A DNA stretch of 64,000 bases from Aquimarina aggregata (GTDB lineage Bacteria > Bacteroidota > Bacteroidia > Flavobacteriales > Flavobacteriaceae), in the NCBI RefSeq assembly GCF_001632745.1, contig NZ_LQRT01000035.1, positions 496,001-560,000 on the forward strand, given 5' to 3'. Both the position numbers and the translations under genes were made by a program. Positions 1 through 8,194 of this stretch are shown piece by piece. The notes beneath the pieces were generated by a model. It was given only the letters and a program-made list of their open reading frames with translations. It was not told the DNA's origin and searched no databases. Numbering within the stretch: position 1 is the stretch's first letter; every line of letters starts with the position of its first letter.

Positions 1-208
1 TACCTGCATATATATACATTACCAAATCTTTTTTATCAAGCTTCTCTATTTGATCGGCTTGTGGTAACTTATTCTCAATCATCAATGTATTTTGACGCAT
101 TACTGTCGCAACCATAAAAAAGAATAATAACATAAATACAATATCCGGTAATGAAGCTGTAGAAATCGCTGGTAATTCACCACTTTTTTTCTTGTTAAAC
201 TTAGACAT
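1..208 (-). CDS. ExbD/TolR-family biopolymer transport protein (partial, runs off the window)
   Basis: Only the N-terminal 69 codons are inside the window; the gene continues past base 1. The visible part has a short basic N-terminus (MSKFNKKKSGE) followed by one membrane segment, then the start of a periplasmic domain (MIENKLPQADQ). This is the usual ExbD/TolR layout: one inner-membrane helix carrying a conserved Asp (here in LPDIVFML) that couples proton flow through ExbB/TolQ to outer-membrane work. It is the last visible gene of an operon with another ExbD, a small membrane protein and an ExbB homologue, all on the minus strand. The start is the ATG whose complement lies at 206-208. Confidence 0.85.
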   Translation of the reverse strand, partial: MSKFNKKKSGELPAISTASLPDIVFMLLFFFMVATVMRQNTLMIENKLPQADQIEKLDKKDLVMYIYAG

Positions 209-231
209 AAGAATTTTGTTTTTGTTATTAC

Positions 232-840
232 TTATTTCTTTGGTTCTGCCTCAGAGAGTTTCTCTGGGAACATAAACTGTATCGTTTTAATATCTTCCTT
301 AAGTGATACTTTACTACCTGTATAGTTCACATCTTTTAGGTTTTTTTCCATCTCTACGAAAGTTTTACCAAAAAGACGTTGTGCTTCTCTATTACGTAAT
401 GTTGTATATGCTGCAACCAATTCATTTTGAACAGCTATATACGTTTGATAATTAGTTTCTCTATTATTACGCAGAGAGATTACGGCTTTAGTAGGATTAT
501 CTGATGAAGATGGATCTCTATCACCTTGACAGAATTTACAAGCTTCATCTCCTGTACCACCACCATTATCTAAGAATTTGATTGCTGCTTCACGAAGATC
601 CTTTAATTCCATCGGAGCTTCTTCCACTAACAAATCATTATTCTTGTTCAGCTCTACCACAAAAATATTTTTTTGTTTAAGAACTGGTGGTTCAACATTA
701 TCCTCCTGTGGTGGAGGAAGCTTACGGCTAATACCGCTATCCGTTTCAATAGTAGTAGTAACCAGGAAGAATATAAGAAGTAAGAATGCTATATCTGCCA
801 TAGATCCTGCATTAACTTCTGGTGCTGATCTTCTTGCCAT
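232..840 (-). CDS. exbD: ExbD/TolR-family biopolymer transport protein, long form with a periplasmic CxxC
   Basis: A 202-aa ExbD homologue. Residues 1-13 are cytoplasmic. A single membrane helix follows (about 14-33) with the conserved Asp in SMADIAFLL, and the rest is periplasmic. It should work with the ExbB homologue encoded upstream to energise outer-membrane transport. It is longer than a typical 130-150 aa ExbD. The extra length includes a segment with a CKFC motif near residues 101-104 in a Gly/Asp/Ser-rich linker, which could form a disulfide or bind metal. It lies 2 nt after the membrane-protein gene and 23 nt before the second ExbD, so co-transcription is likely. The family call is firm; the physiological partner (TonB or other) is not shown. 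Confidence 0.88.
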   Translation of the reverse strand: MARRSAPEVNAGSMADIAFLLLIFFLVTTTIETDSGISRKLPPPQEDNVEPPVLKQKNIFVVELNKNNDLLVEEAPMELKDLREAAIKFLDNGGGTGDEACKFCQGDRDPSSSDNPTKAVISLRNNRETNYQTYIAVQNELVAAYTTLRNREAQRLFGKTFVEMEKNLKDVNYTGSKVSLKEDIKTIQFMFPEKLSEAEPKK

Positions 841-842
841 AA

Positions 843-1316
843 TTATTTACCTATTAGTTTTTTAATACCAGAGAAAAACATTAGTCCAACTGCAACTGCA
901 GCCAAAACATAAAATGCATATAATCCAGTTCCTACCCACTTAGATCCACTAGCAGAAAGTACTTCACCATCTTTCATTGGGGTTTCTACACCTGTTGCAA
1001 GCGCAAAACCGATACCAACGATAATTAAGAAAGCAACAATACCTATAGCAGCATTTTTAAGACCTGCAGGGTTTTTTGCCAATGTTGAAAATACAGCAAT
1101 TAAGGTAGCAATAATAGTAACTACAAAGATAATCAATGTAAGACTATATAAAGGATCTACTGATGGGCTAGCCAATTCTAAAGGAAGTTCTCTAGCTTCA
1201 GAAACACCATTTTGATCCATTAAATCACTAATTGAACTACTCATTACATACCAAAGGATTGCTCCGATGATACCAATTGCCATTACAACATATGATAATA
1301 TTTTAGAAATTTTCAT
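843..1316 (-). CDS. Conserved four-helix membrane protein of the ExbB/ExbD operon
   Basis: A 157-aa integral membrane protein with four hydrophobic segments, at about residues 7-27, 55-76, 87-108 and 130-151. It has no enzymatic motif that I recognise. It sits between the ExbB and ExbD genes (80 nt after exbB, 2 nt before exbD), so it is probably an accessory subunit or assembly factor of this proton-channel complex. I recall proteins of this type between ExbB and paired ExbD genes in other Flavobacteriia, but that is memory and not shown here. No function is assigned beyond this context. Confidence 0.75.
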   Translation of the reverse strand: MKISKILSYVVMAIGIIGAILWYVMSSSISDLMDQNGVSEARELPLELASPSVDPLYSLTLIIFVVTIIATLIAVFSTLAKNPAGLKNAAIGIVAFLIIVGIGFALATGVETPMKDGEVLSASGSKWVGTGLYAFYVLAAVAVGLMFFSGIKKLIGK

Positions 1317-1396
1317 GTGTCTTATTTTTTAATTTGGAATGCTTACCGCACTCATAATAAACAATAACGATTTACTTTTCTGTAGGTAAACTGTTA

Positions 1397-2197
1397 TTAT
1401 TTTTTGTTTTTGTAAGCTACCAACATATCGATTAACGTAATCGAAGCGTCTTCCATATCATTTACAATTCTATCAATTTTTGCAACGATATAGTTGTAAA
1501 ATATTTGAAGGATAATTGCAACGATAAGTCCAAATACTGTAGTAAGAAGTGCTACTTTAATACCTCCTGCTACAAGTGAAGGTTGCATATCTCCTGCAGC
1601 TTCAATCTTATCAAATGCTTGAATCATACCTATTACCGTTCCCATGAAACCAAGCATTGGTGCAAGAGCGATAAATAAAGAAACCCATGATACATTTTTC
1701 TCTAACTGTCCCATTTGAACACCTCCATAAGCAACAACTGCCTTCTCTGCAGCATCTATGCTCTCGTCTGCTCTATCAAGACCTTGATAGTAAATTGATG
1801 CAACTGGTCCTTTTGTATTTCTACAAACTTCCTTAGCTGCTTCAACACCACCACTGTTAAGTGCATCTTCAACATTTTGTTGTAATTTCTTAGTGTTTGT
1901 TGTAGAAAGATTTAAAAAGATAATTCTTTCAATTGCAATCGCCAGACCTAGAATCAAACATAAAAGTACGATTCCCATAAATTCAGGTCCTCCTTCTATA
2001 AAACGCTTTTTAAGGTTTTGATGGAAGGATAACTCTTCTGTAGCATCGGCTGCCACATCTTGTATTGTTGTCGTAGTTATAGGAGCAATTAATAATTGCA
2101 CATTTGCCGTTAATAACTGGGCTGGTGCAGTAGATGCTTGTAAGTTTCCAAAAGCTGTTACCGCTACGATTGCCAGAATAGAAAATAATCTTTTCAT
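1397..2197 (-). CDS. exbB: MotA/TolQ/ExbB-family proton channel protein
   Basis: A 266-aa protein with an N-terminal hydrophobic signal-like segment (residues 1-21), a membrane helix at about 74-95 (GIVLLCLILGLAIAIERIIF) and the MotA/TolQ/ExbB core at about 160-255. The core carries two more helices with the family hallmarks LAPMLGFMGTVIGMIQAF and KVALLTTVFGLIVAI. It forms the proton-conducting channel that powers ExbD/TonB-type or TolR-type work at the cell envelope. It is the first gene of a four-gene minus-strand operon. The extra N-terminal segment is common in Bacteroidota versions. A promoter-like element lies 35 nt upstream. Confidence 0.9.
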   Translation of the reverse strand: MKRLFSILAIVAVTAFGNLQASTAPAQLLTANVQLLIAPITTTTIQDVAADATEELSFHQNLKKRFIEGGPEFMGIVLLCLILGLAIAIERIIFLNLSTTNTKKLQQNVEDALNSGGVEAAKEVCRNTKGPVASIYYQGLDRADESIDAAEKAVVAYGGVQMGQLEKNVSWVSLFIALAPMLGFMGTVIGMIQAFDKIEAAGDMQPSLVAGGIKVALLTTVFGLIVAIILQIFYNYIVAKIDRIVNDMEDASITLIDMLVAYKNKK

Positions 2198-2231
2198 TGC
2201 GCTGAATCTTAATTTTAATTAGTTAAAGGGT

Positions 2232-2266
2232 TAAAGATATAAAAATAATATATATTCTTTCAAAAA
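2232..2266 (-). promoter_or_regulatory. Bacteroidota-type promoter of the exbB operon
   Basis: On the minus strand, TTTTTG (2261-2266) is followed after 21 nt by TATCTTTA (2232-2239), close to the Bacteroidota -33 TTTG and -7 TAnnTTTG boxes. The exbB start codon is 35 nt downstream. The call rests on the motif match only. Confidence 0.5.
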
Positions 2267-2279
2267 TTTAAATATATTG

Positions 2280-2367
2280 CAGAGAGGAAGGGATTCGAAC
2301 CCTCGATACGCTTTTGACGTATACACACTTTCCAGGCGTGCGCCTTCGACCACTCGGCCACCTCTCT
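2280..2367 (-). tRNA. tRNA-Ser (anticodon GGA)
   Basis: An 88-nt class II tRNA read on the minus strand. The acceptor stem AGAGAGG pairs with CCUCUCU and is followed by discriminator G. The D-arm reads GGCCGAGUGGU. The anticodon stem CACGC/GUGUG encloses loop CUGGAAA, giving anticodon GGA (codons UCC/UCU). A long variable arm (UACGUCAAAAGCGUA region) and a T-arm GAGGGUUCGAAUCCCUU are present. The long variable arm is typical of serine tRNA. The CCA end is not encoded. Confidence 0.97.
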
Positions 2368-2436
2368 TCACTATTCCCTATAAATTTAGGGATGGGCAAA
2401 TAACAAAAAAAATGTTAAGTACTAAAATTTGAGGCG

Positions 2437-3471
2437 TTAATTTTCTGACATTTCCCCTCGCAGAGAAGTTTCATAAATGGTTTTGAGCACTTTAAGAGGT
2501 AAATTTTCTCCTAACAAATACATTAATTTAGCGAGTGCAGCCTCGGTTGTTATGTCTTTCCCAGAAATTACACCAACTTTTTTTAACGCTACACTAGTAT
2601 CATATTTCCCCATTTCTACACTTCCTCCCGAACATTGTGTTACATTTACTACAGGAATCCCCTTCTTTATGGCATCAGAAATAATTGAAATAAACCATTT
2701 TTTTGTGGTTGTATTTCCTGATCCATAAGTCTCAAGAATTATGCCTTTTACATCATCTGAAGAAAAAATATGTCGAACTATATTTTCATTAATCCCTGGA
2801 AAAAGTTTTAAAACGACAATATTATTATCAAAATGGGTATGATAAACCATTTTTTTGCGCCTATTTACCGATCTTAAAAAAGATGTATTCACTTTTAAAT
2901 GAACTCCAGACTCTACCAGTGCAGGGTAATTCATTGACTGAAAAGCTTCAAAATGTTCTGCATTAATTTTTGTAGTTCTATTAGCTCTTAGCAATTTATA
3001 TTCAAAATAAAGTCCAACTTCTGTAACCACAGGCTTACCCTTCTTTTGTAAAGCAGAAATTTGTATAGCAGTAATTAAATTTTCTTTAGCATCAGTTCTC
3101 AAATCACCAATTGGTAATTGAGAACCTGTAAAAATGATAGGTTTGGTCAAGTTTTCAAACATAAAACTTATAGCCGAAGCTGTATATGACATTGTATCGC
3201 TACCATGCAACACAACAAAACCATCATAATTGGCGTAATTATCATTAATAATATTACCTAATTCTTTCCATCGTTCGACATTCATGTCTGAGGAATCTAT
3301 AGGAGTTTGAAAACTAATTGTGCTAATTGTGCAATCCAGTTGTCGCAGCTCGGGTATTTTTAACAACAACTCATCAAAATCAAAAGCTATTAATGCTCCT
3401 GTTTCAAAATCTTTGATCATACCAATGGTACCACCAGTGTAAATCAGCAATATGTTTGGTGTAGTATTCAT
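2437..3471 (-). CDS. ansA: Type I L-asparaginase
   Basis: A 344-aa protein that hydrolyses L-asparagine to aspartate and ammonia. The first catalytic threonine lies in YTGGTIGM (residues 11-18). The second signature reads HGSDTM, with Ser where most relatives have Thr (HGTDTM), which should keep the hydroxyl. No signal peptide is present, so it is likely the cytoplasmic type I enzyme, and its length fits that family. It stands alone between tRNA-Ser and the TatD gene, with 28 nt between its start and the TatD stop, so the two may be co-transcribed. Confidence 0.92.
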   Translation of the reverse strand: MNTTPNILLIYTGGTIGMIKDFETGALIAFDFDELLLKIPELRQLDCTISTISFQTPIDSSDMNVERWKELGNIINDNYANYDGFVVLHGSDTMSYTASAISFMFENLTKPIIFTGSQLPIGDLRTDAKENLITAIQISALQKKGKPVVTEVGLYFEYKLLRANRTTKINAEHFEAFQSMNYPALVESGVHLKVNTSFLRSVNRRKKMVYHTHFDNNIVVLKLFPGINENIVRHIFSSDDVKGIILETYGSGNTTTKKWFISIISDAIKKGIPVVNVTQCSGGSVEMGKYDTSVALKKVGVISGKDITTEAALAKLMYLLGENLPLKVLKTIYETSLRGEMSEN

Positions 3472-3499
3472 ATCGCAAATGAACGAAATTTAATACACT

Positions 3500-4288
3500 T
3501 TATATACCAAAAACGTCTTTAGAGTTTTTAGTTGTGATTGCGGCTATTTCTTCTGCTGATATCTGATATACTTCTGCAAGTTTATTTAGTACATTGATCA
3601 AATAAGAGCTTTCGTTACGTTTACCGCGATATGGTGTTGGAGCTAAATAAGGTGAATCTGTTTCTAACACAATATGATCTAAAGATATTTGATCCAAAAA
3701 CCTATCTATTTTACCATTTTTGAAAGTCACCACTCCACCAATACCTAATTTCATATTGTAATCTATTGCACGCTTTGCATCCTCTATTGTGCCTGTAAAA
3801 CAATGAAAAATACCAAATAAATCATCTGCCTTTTCTGATTCTAAAACCTCAAAAACTTCTTCAAAAGCCTCTCTACAATGAATTACAATAGGTAAACTAT
3901 ATTTCTTTGCCAATTTAATTTGAAATTTAAAGGCTTCTTTTTGAAATTCTAAAAGTGTTTTATCCCAATATAAATCTATACCTATTTCGCCTACAGCAAA
4001 AAACTTTTTCTCTTCTTGATTTTGAAACCGTTTTTCTAACTCTTCTTCTACATGATGTAATTCTTCTCTATAATTTTCTTTCACATGAGTTGGATGCAAC
4101 CCCATCATCAAAAATACATTTTCAGGATATTTTGATTCTATATTATACATTGATTGGGTATATGCAGAGTCAATTGCAGGAACAAAAAAACGAGTGACCC
4201 CATTTGCTATAGCTCGTTGCATCATTTCATCTTGATCATCATCAAAGGATTCGCTATAAATATGGGTGTGGGTATCGGTAAGTATCAT
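3500..4288 (-). CDS. TatD-family metal-dependent hydrolase (DNase)
   Basis: A 262-aa TIM-barrel metallohydrolase. Metal-binding and catalytic motifs appear in order: DTHTHIYSESFD near the N-terminus, GEIGIDLYWDK, VIHCREAF, FHCFTG and LETDSPYLAPTPYRGKRNE. Members of the family are 3'-5' exonucleases or DNases involved in DNA repair and turnover. I chose the ATG at 4286-4288 (MILTDTHTH) over an upstream ATG at 4319-4321, because the family starts just before the first DTHTH motif and the extra 11 residues have no counterpart. The gene precedes ansA on the same strand. Confidence 0.9.
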   Translation of the reverse strand: MILTDTHTHIYSESFDDDQDEMMQRAIANGVTRFFVPAIDSAYTQSMYNIESKYPENVFLMMGLHPTHVKENYREELHHVEEELEKRFQNQEEKKFFAVGEIGIDLYWDKTLLEFQKEAFKFQIKLAKKYSLPIVIHCREAFEEVFEVLESEKADDLFGIFHCFTGTIEDAKRAIDYNMKLGIGGVVTFKNGKIDRFLDQISLDHIVLETDSPYLAPTPYRGKRNESSYLINVLNKLAEVYQISAEEIAAITTKNSKDVFGI

Positions 4289-4358
4289 CTCGCAAAAATA
4301 AATAAATTTTATAATCGACAAGGATACATGTAAGAGATATTATGCTCTAGAAAAAAGA

Positions 4359-4646
4359 TTAATTTACACTAATAATTCTTTGAAGAGGTATAATAGTAGA
4401 TTGTTTAAGAATTACAGATTTTTCGGTAATCCCCCAAACAGTAGTTTCTACTTTTTTTGCACCATTATCATCAACAAAAGTAATCTTAACTTTTTCGTGC
4501 TCTAAATTACCTAAACTCATTGCTCTTTTTAAATTCAGGCATCTGTTATGCATATCCATTTTATTGTCTAAAACCTCTTGTTTTGGGAAATTTAAAAATT
4601 GTATTTGTTCTTTATCAATTGCTTGTATATGCTTATGTGCTCTCAT
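4359..4646 (-). CDS. Small conserved-type hypothetical protein
   Basis: A 95-aa soluble protein of unknown function. The N-terminal half is polar with a few Cys/His residues (MDMHNRCLNLK). The C-terminal half looks like a small beta-barrel: VKITFVDDNGAKKVETTVWG followed by SVILKQSTIIPLQRIISV. That alternation resembles SH3-like or Lsm-like regulatory folds, but no family can be named. It lies 70 nt upstream of the TatD gene on the same strand. Codon use looks like that of the neighbours, so it is probably real. Confidence 0.6.
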   Translation of the reverse strand: MRAHKHIQAIDKEQIQFLNFPKQEVLDNKMDMHNRCLNLKRAMSLGNLEHEKVKITFVDDNGAKKVETTVWGITEKSVILKQSTIIPLQRIISVN

Positions 4647-4914
4647 AACTTGTAATTTTAATTATTCTTAAAACTTAGTAGCATTCACCTACAATACATT
4701 ACAAATTCCGATCTTCACAATGTTAAAAACACCGTTAATTAACAAATTGATTAACAATTCAATAAATAATGTTTTTTAAGTATTTAGCACTAAAGCAAGA
4801 TTATAATTCATTGATCATGAACACCATATAGCAAGTATCGAAAAGAATTCTGTAGTAAACCTGTAGAATATTTTACGTAGATTTTTTTTCCTTAATTCTG
4901 AACAAAAAACAATT

Positions 4915-5679
4915 TTACAATTTGTCCAATAGTTTTTGAGCATTTTGATAATCTTCTGCGGTTTTAGGAAGTTTTTTAAGCAATATTCTACATCGGCTGT
5001 ATTTTTTCTGCTTTAACTCAGCTAAGGCCTCAAACCAAAGTGCTTTGTACTTAAACAAAGAATCCCCTTGATACAGTTTTTGAAAAACACTTTTTGCTTC
5101 AGGATACCTATTCAATTCTAATAATGAAATTCCATAATAGAACTGGTATTCTGAGTTATTTATATCTTTCTGCAACAAAGCAAAAAGATTATCTGCAGCA
5201 ACATCATATTTTCTTTCATTAAAAGCTTCTTCTGCTTTCTTAATGTAAACCTCTCCCCCACTTCTTTCTGTTAGTGATAATTCAGGAATATCAACAAAAT
5301 CCTTATATACAGGGTCAGACGGGGTTAAAAAGTAAACTCCTATTATAATAGCTACACTTGCCGCTATTGCATATGTCCAACGGGGTATTCGAATTACTTT
5401 GGGTTGCTTAGTAATATCTTTATGACTTTGCTTTACTTCTTCTTTGCGCTTTGAAAAGAAATTATCACCAATATGTTTTAAGTTATTTTCTAACGCTTTT
5501 TGTTCTTTTTCTGAAGTACTACTTACCTCTATATGCAAATGCAAATCTTGATACAATCTAAATTCTTTTGCAAAAGCAGTATCTTCTTTGACTAATCGAT
5601 CTAGTCTTTTTTGATCATTTATTGTTAACTGTTGAGTACAATATCGATCAAACAAATCATATTTTTCTTCTGGGGTCAT
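4915..5679 (-). CDS. Membrane-anchored TPR protein, probable anti-sigma factor
   Basis: A 254-aa protein. The N-terminal about 90 residues are polar and helical (MTPEEKYDLFDRYCTQQLT...), like the cytoplasmic sigma-binding part of Bacteroidota anti-sigma factors. One membrane helix lies at about 101-119 (WTYAIAASVAIIIGVYFLT). A C-terminal region of TPR-like repeats (about 145-254) would be periplasmic. Its ATG overlaps the stop of the sigma-factor gene by 4 nt (ATGA), so the two are translationally coupled. The role as anti-sigma factor is inferred from position and topology; no zinc-binding HxxxCxxC motif is seen. The periplasmic TPR part could sense an envelope signal. Confidence 0.7.
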   Translation of the reverse strand: MTPEEKYDLFDRYCTQQLTINDQKRLDRLVKEDTAFAKEFRLYQDLHLHIEVSSTSEKEQKALENNLKHIGDNFFSKRKEEVKQSHKDITKQPKVIRIPRWTYAIAASVAIIIGVYFLTPSDPVYKDFVDIPELSLTERSGGEVYIKKAEEAFNERKYDVAADNLFALLQKDINNSEYQFYYGISLLELNRYPEAKSVFQKLYQGDSLFKYKALWFEALAELKQKKYSRCRILLKKLPKTAEDYQNAQKLLDKL

Positions 5680-6263
5680 AGCAAATCTTGTATTTGATTA
5701 TACTTAGGAGCGTTTTGAACCAACTTAGTTAATTGCCCAATGCATAATGATTTCTTTTTACGAACGTACCCATATGATTTTCCTAGCTTTAGCGCTACTT
5801 CTTCCATAGATTTGATTGTAAATGTCATTTTTAGTAATTCCTTACATGCATTACCAAGTAGATTAAACATCTCTGTAAAAAGTTCGTGTTTTGCATTAAA
5901 AATTTCGGTTTCATCTGCAAAACGAACACTCTCATCATCTATAGATACAACCTCTTCATTAATTGTTACCTCTTTACCAGAAAGTTTTTTTAACTCGTTT
6001 AACCACTTTCGTTTACATAATAAAAAGAAATAAGCATCAAAAGGACAGCTTAGCTGTAATCGGTTTTCTTTTGCTTGCTTATATATAGTCATTAAAGTTT
6101 CCTGTACAATATCTTGAGCTTTTGATTCATCTCCATTATTTTTTTTTATGTACCCCACAACCTTAGGAACAAATTTCTCATAAATCTCTACCAAAAGTCG
6201 GGTATCATTTTTTAAAAGAGCCTCGATATATTTTTGATCAGAATGTAGTTTAGAATTGGACAT
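5676..6263 (-). CDS. ECF-like RNA polymerase sigma factor
   Basis: A 195-aa sigma-70-family protein. Region 2 covers about residues 25-95, with the core-binding and -10 recognition stretch DESKAQDIVQETLMTIYKQA. An acidic linker (about 98-120) follows, then region 4 (about 128-185) with a helix-turn-helix around MEEVALKLGKSYGYVRKKK. It should direct RNA polymerase to a small set of promoters. It is followed by its probable anti-sigma gene with a 4-nt overlap, and is divergent from three lipoprotein genes that share a 30-nt upstream element. Those are its best candidate targets. The family is clear; the target set is inferred. Confidence 0.88.
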   Translation of the reverse strand: MSNSKLHSDQKYIEALLKNDTRLLVEIYEKFVPKVVGYIKKNNGDESKAQDIVQETLMTIYKQAKENRLQLSCPFDAYFFLLCKRKWLNELKKLSGKEVTINEEVVSIDDESVRFADETEIFNAKHELFTEMFNLLGNACKELLKMTFTIKSMEEVALKLGKSYGYVRKKKSLCIGQLTKLVQNAPKYNQIQDLL

Positions 6264-6268
6264 AAATG

Positions 6269-6287
6269 ATTAGTTGCAGGAACTAAT
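6269..6287 (-). promoter_or_regulatory. Inverted repeat in the leader of the sigma-factor gene
   Basis: ATTAGTT and AACTAAT form a perfect 7-bp inverted repeat with a 5-nt spacer, 5-24 nt upstream of the sigma-factor start codon. In the mRNA it would be a small hairpin covering the ribosome entry site; in DNA it could be an operator. Either role is inference. Confidence 0.4.
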
Positions 6288-6310
6288 TTAAAAAAAGTTT
6301 AAACAAATAA

Positions 6311-6340
6311 GGGTAACAAAAAATCAAAGTAGTTGATATA
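6311..6340 (+). promoter_or_regulatory. Copy 1 of a shared 30-nt ECF-type promoter element
   Basis: GGGTAACAAA opens the element and TTGATATA closes it. The distance is exactly 30 nt, identical to copies 2 and 3, and the last base lies 28 nt before the lipoprotein start at 6369. TAAC and GATATA are separated by 17 nt, which is normal for -35/-10 elements of ECF sigma factors. Similarity continues downstream (GATATAGGGGTGTAA). It lies in the divergent region beside the sigma-factor gene. Confidence 0.75.
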
Positions 6341-6368
6341 GGGGTGTAAATAATAAAATTAAAGCATC

Positions 6369-6941
6369 ATGAAAATTATTAAAAACCACAAGCTCCATAC
6401 ATCAACACACTACCTAATAAAACTACTCTTATTTTTTACAGTGTCTTTTATTGTACTTTCATGTGAGGGAGAAGATGGAGCAATCGGACCACAAGGAGAA
6501 CAAGGTTTACAAGGAAATACAGGAGAATCAGGAACAGCAAACATCATCTATTCTGAATGGATCAACACTGGTTTAAGTGATAATATAACAAGCGTAAATA
6601 CATCTTTTACGTTTGATGCACCTGAGATCAATGCTGAAATCCTTAATTCTGGAATCATTTTGGTGTACGGAAGATTTTTTGACACCAATAATGGGATCAG
6701 AGTCTATCAATTACCAATAACTGTCGGTGTGGGTTCTACACGACTATCATATTTATTTAATGCTTCTTCTGGAAAAATAGAAGTTCGTATAAATTCTGCA
6801 GAAATTATAGGAACAAACGATTTTCTGCAACAATACAGGTATGTAATAATACCACAAGATCAGGCCTCAAAATCCTCTCTGGATTATACAAAAATGTCTT
6901 ATCAAGAAATTAAAAACATACTTGAAATCCCCTTTGAATAA
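6369..6941 (+). CDS. Lipoprotein with a short collagen-like Gly-X-Y stretch
   Basis: A 190-aa exported lipoprotein. A long N-terminal segment ends in a lipobox (IVLSC, acylated Cys32). It is followed at once by seven Gly-X-Y triplets (about residues 38-58: GAI GPQ GEQ GLQ GNT GES GTA), then an uncharacterised beta-rich domain of about 130 residues. Short collagen-like stretches directly after the lipobox occur in Bacteroidota surface lipoproteins; their function is not known. It is the first of three lipoprotein genes that share the same upstream promoter element, so it is probably controlled by the divergent sigma factor. Confidence 0.8.
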   Translation: MKIIKNHKLHTSTHYLIKLLLFFTVSFIVLSCEGEDGAIGPQGEQGLQGNTGESGTANIIYSEWINTGLSDNITSVNTSFTFDAPEINAEILNSGIILVYGRFFDTNNGIRVYQLPITVGVGSTRLSYLFNASSGKIEVRINSAEIIGTNDFLQQYRYVIIPQDQASKSSLDYTKMSYQEIKNILEIPFE

Positions 6942-6980
6942 TTGGCAATCTCATTAAGTATAAAAAATAGTTCTAATAAA

Positions 6981-7010
6981 GGGTAACAAAAAACAATAAC
7001 CTTTGATATA
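6981..7010 (+). promoter_or_regulatory. Copy 2 of the shared 30-nt ECF-type promoter element
   Basis: It begins GGGTAACAAA and ends TTTGATATA, again exactly 30 nt, with the last base 27 nt before the start at 7038. The flank reads GATATAAAGGTATAA, matching copies 1 and 3 beyond the core. Confidence 0.75.
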
Positions 7011-7037
7011 AAGGTATAACTATTAAAATTCAATATT

Positions 7038-8075
7038 ATGAAAACAAAAAATACAACAATCACAGTATCCAATAATACTAGGAATACAAAATACAAAATA
7101 GTCAATTTTATGTTTTTAACGCTATCTATTCTTTTTTTAGGAAGCTGTAATACAAACGATGACAATGATAATCCACCTGTAGAAACTCGCGATGGATTAG
7201 AATTTAAAGCAGAAATTATTGAAAATCGAAATGAAGCCAAACAAATTGTCGATATAAACGGGAGTGCTAATTCAGAAGTTTATGGAACCGAAGGAACTAT
7301 ATTATACTTTCCTGCCAATAGCTTTGTTGATCAAAATGGAATTCCTGTTACTGGAAATGTTGCTATTGAGCTTGTAGAAATTTATGATAAAGCAAAGATG
7401 TTATTAACCAAAATGCCAACAAACGGCAAACGTCCTAATGGAGATGTAGAAACATTAATATCTGGAGGAGAATTTTATATAAATGCTACTCAAGCAGGAG
7501 AACAATTAGAACTTGCCAATGCGTTTCAATTAATTGCCCCTGCTGAAACATTTGATAATGAGATGACTCTTTTTAATGGTCAGAACAATAATTGTGATGA
7601 TGAATTCGAATGCGATATCGTGTGGGAGGAAGATGAAGAAGCTGACTTAGAGCCAATACAAAGAGAAGGACCCGATGGAGGTGTAGTAAATGGTTACGGA
7701 GGTTTTATTAGCAATTTTGGGTGGACTAATATTGATCGATGGTATAATGACCCTAGACCAAAAACGCTACTACAAGTTGATGTTCCTGAAGGGTACGACA
7801 ACACAAATTGCAATGTATACATTTCTTATGACGGTGAACCTACCGCCCTTGCATTACTAGATATCTACGATCCAGAAACCGAATTATTCTCTGAACATTA
7901 TGGATTAATCCCAATTGGCTTAGAAGCACATATAATCTTTGTTTCTGTTCAAAACTCAGAATATGTATATGCAATCCAAGAAGTGGTTATAGAAGAGGAT
8001 CATATAGAAGTAATAGAAACAACCAGTACTGCAGCAGAATCACAATTAATTGATTTAATTAATGAGTTACCATAA
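7038..8075 (+). CDS. Uncharacterised Bacteroidota lipoprotein
   Basis: A 345-aa lipoprotein. The signal segment ends at ILFLGSC (Cys37), followed by an acidic Asn/Asp-rich linker. Residues about 70-130 contain a pattern seen in many Bacteroidota lipoproteins, GTEGTILYFPANSF followed by GNVAIELVEIYDKAKMLL, which looks like a beta-sandwich. The middle is strongly acidic (about 190-220, EEDEEADLE) and the C-terminus is beta-rich. No catalytic motif is recognised. It is the second gene of the three-lipoprotein set and has its own copy of the shared promoter element and a strong terminator after it, so it is probably a separate transcription unit. Confidence 0.78.
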   Translation: MKTKNTTITVSNNTRNTKYKIVNFMFLTLSILFLGSCNTNDDNDNPPVETRDGLEFKAEIIENRNEAKQIVDINGSANSEVYGTEGTILYFPANSFVDQNGIPVTGNVAIELVEIYDKAKMLLTKMPTNGKRPNGDVETLISGGEFYINATQAGEQLELANAFQLIAPAETFDNEMTLFNGQNNNCDDEFECDIVWEEDEEADLEPIQREGPDGGVVNGYGGFISNFGWTNIDRWYNDPRPKTLLQVDVPEGYDNTNCNVYISYDGEPTALALLDIYDPETELFSEHYGLIPIGLEAHIIFVSVQNSEYVYAIQEVVIEEDHIEVIETTSTAAESQLIDLINELP

Positions 8076-8148
8076 ATCTAAAAATATGATGTCTAAGATG
8101 CTAGAATATGTTTATTAGTTTAACGGGGGTTACAACAGGTTCTAGTCT

Positions 8149-8182
8149 AAATTCCGAGAGATAAATCCTCTCGGAATTTTTT
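8149..8182 (+). terminator. Rho-independent terminator after the second lipoprotein gene
   Basis: AAATTCCGAGAG (8149-8160) pairs perfectly with CTCTCGGAATTT (8168-8179), with a 7-nt loop and a T run. It separates the gene ending at 8075 from promoter copy 3. Confidence 0.9.
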
Positions 8183-8194
8183 ATATCTAAAAAA

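Noticed and set aside
6369..6941. Phage tail-fibre protein with a collagen-like region
   Set aside because: It has a lipobox and only seven Gly-X-Y triplets, and no phage genes surround it.
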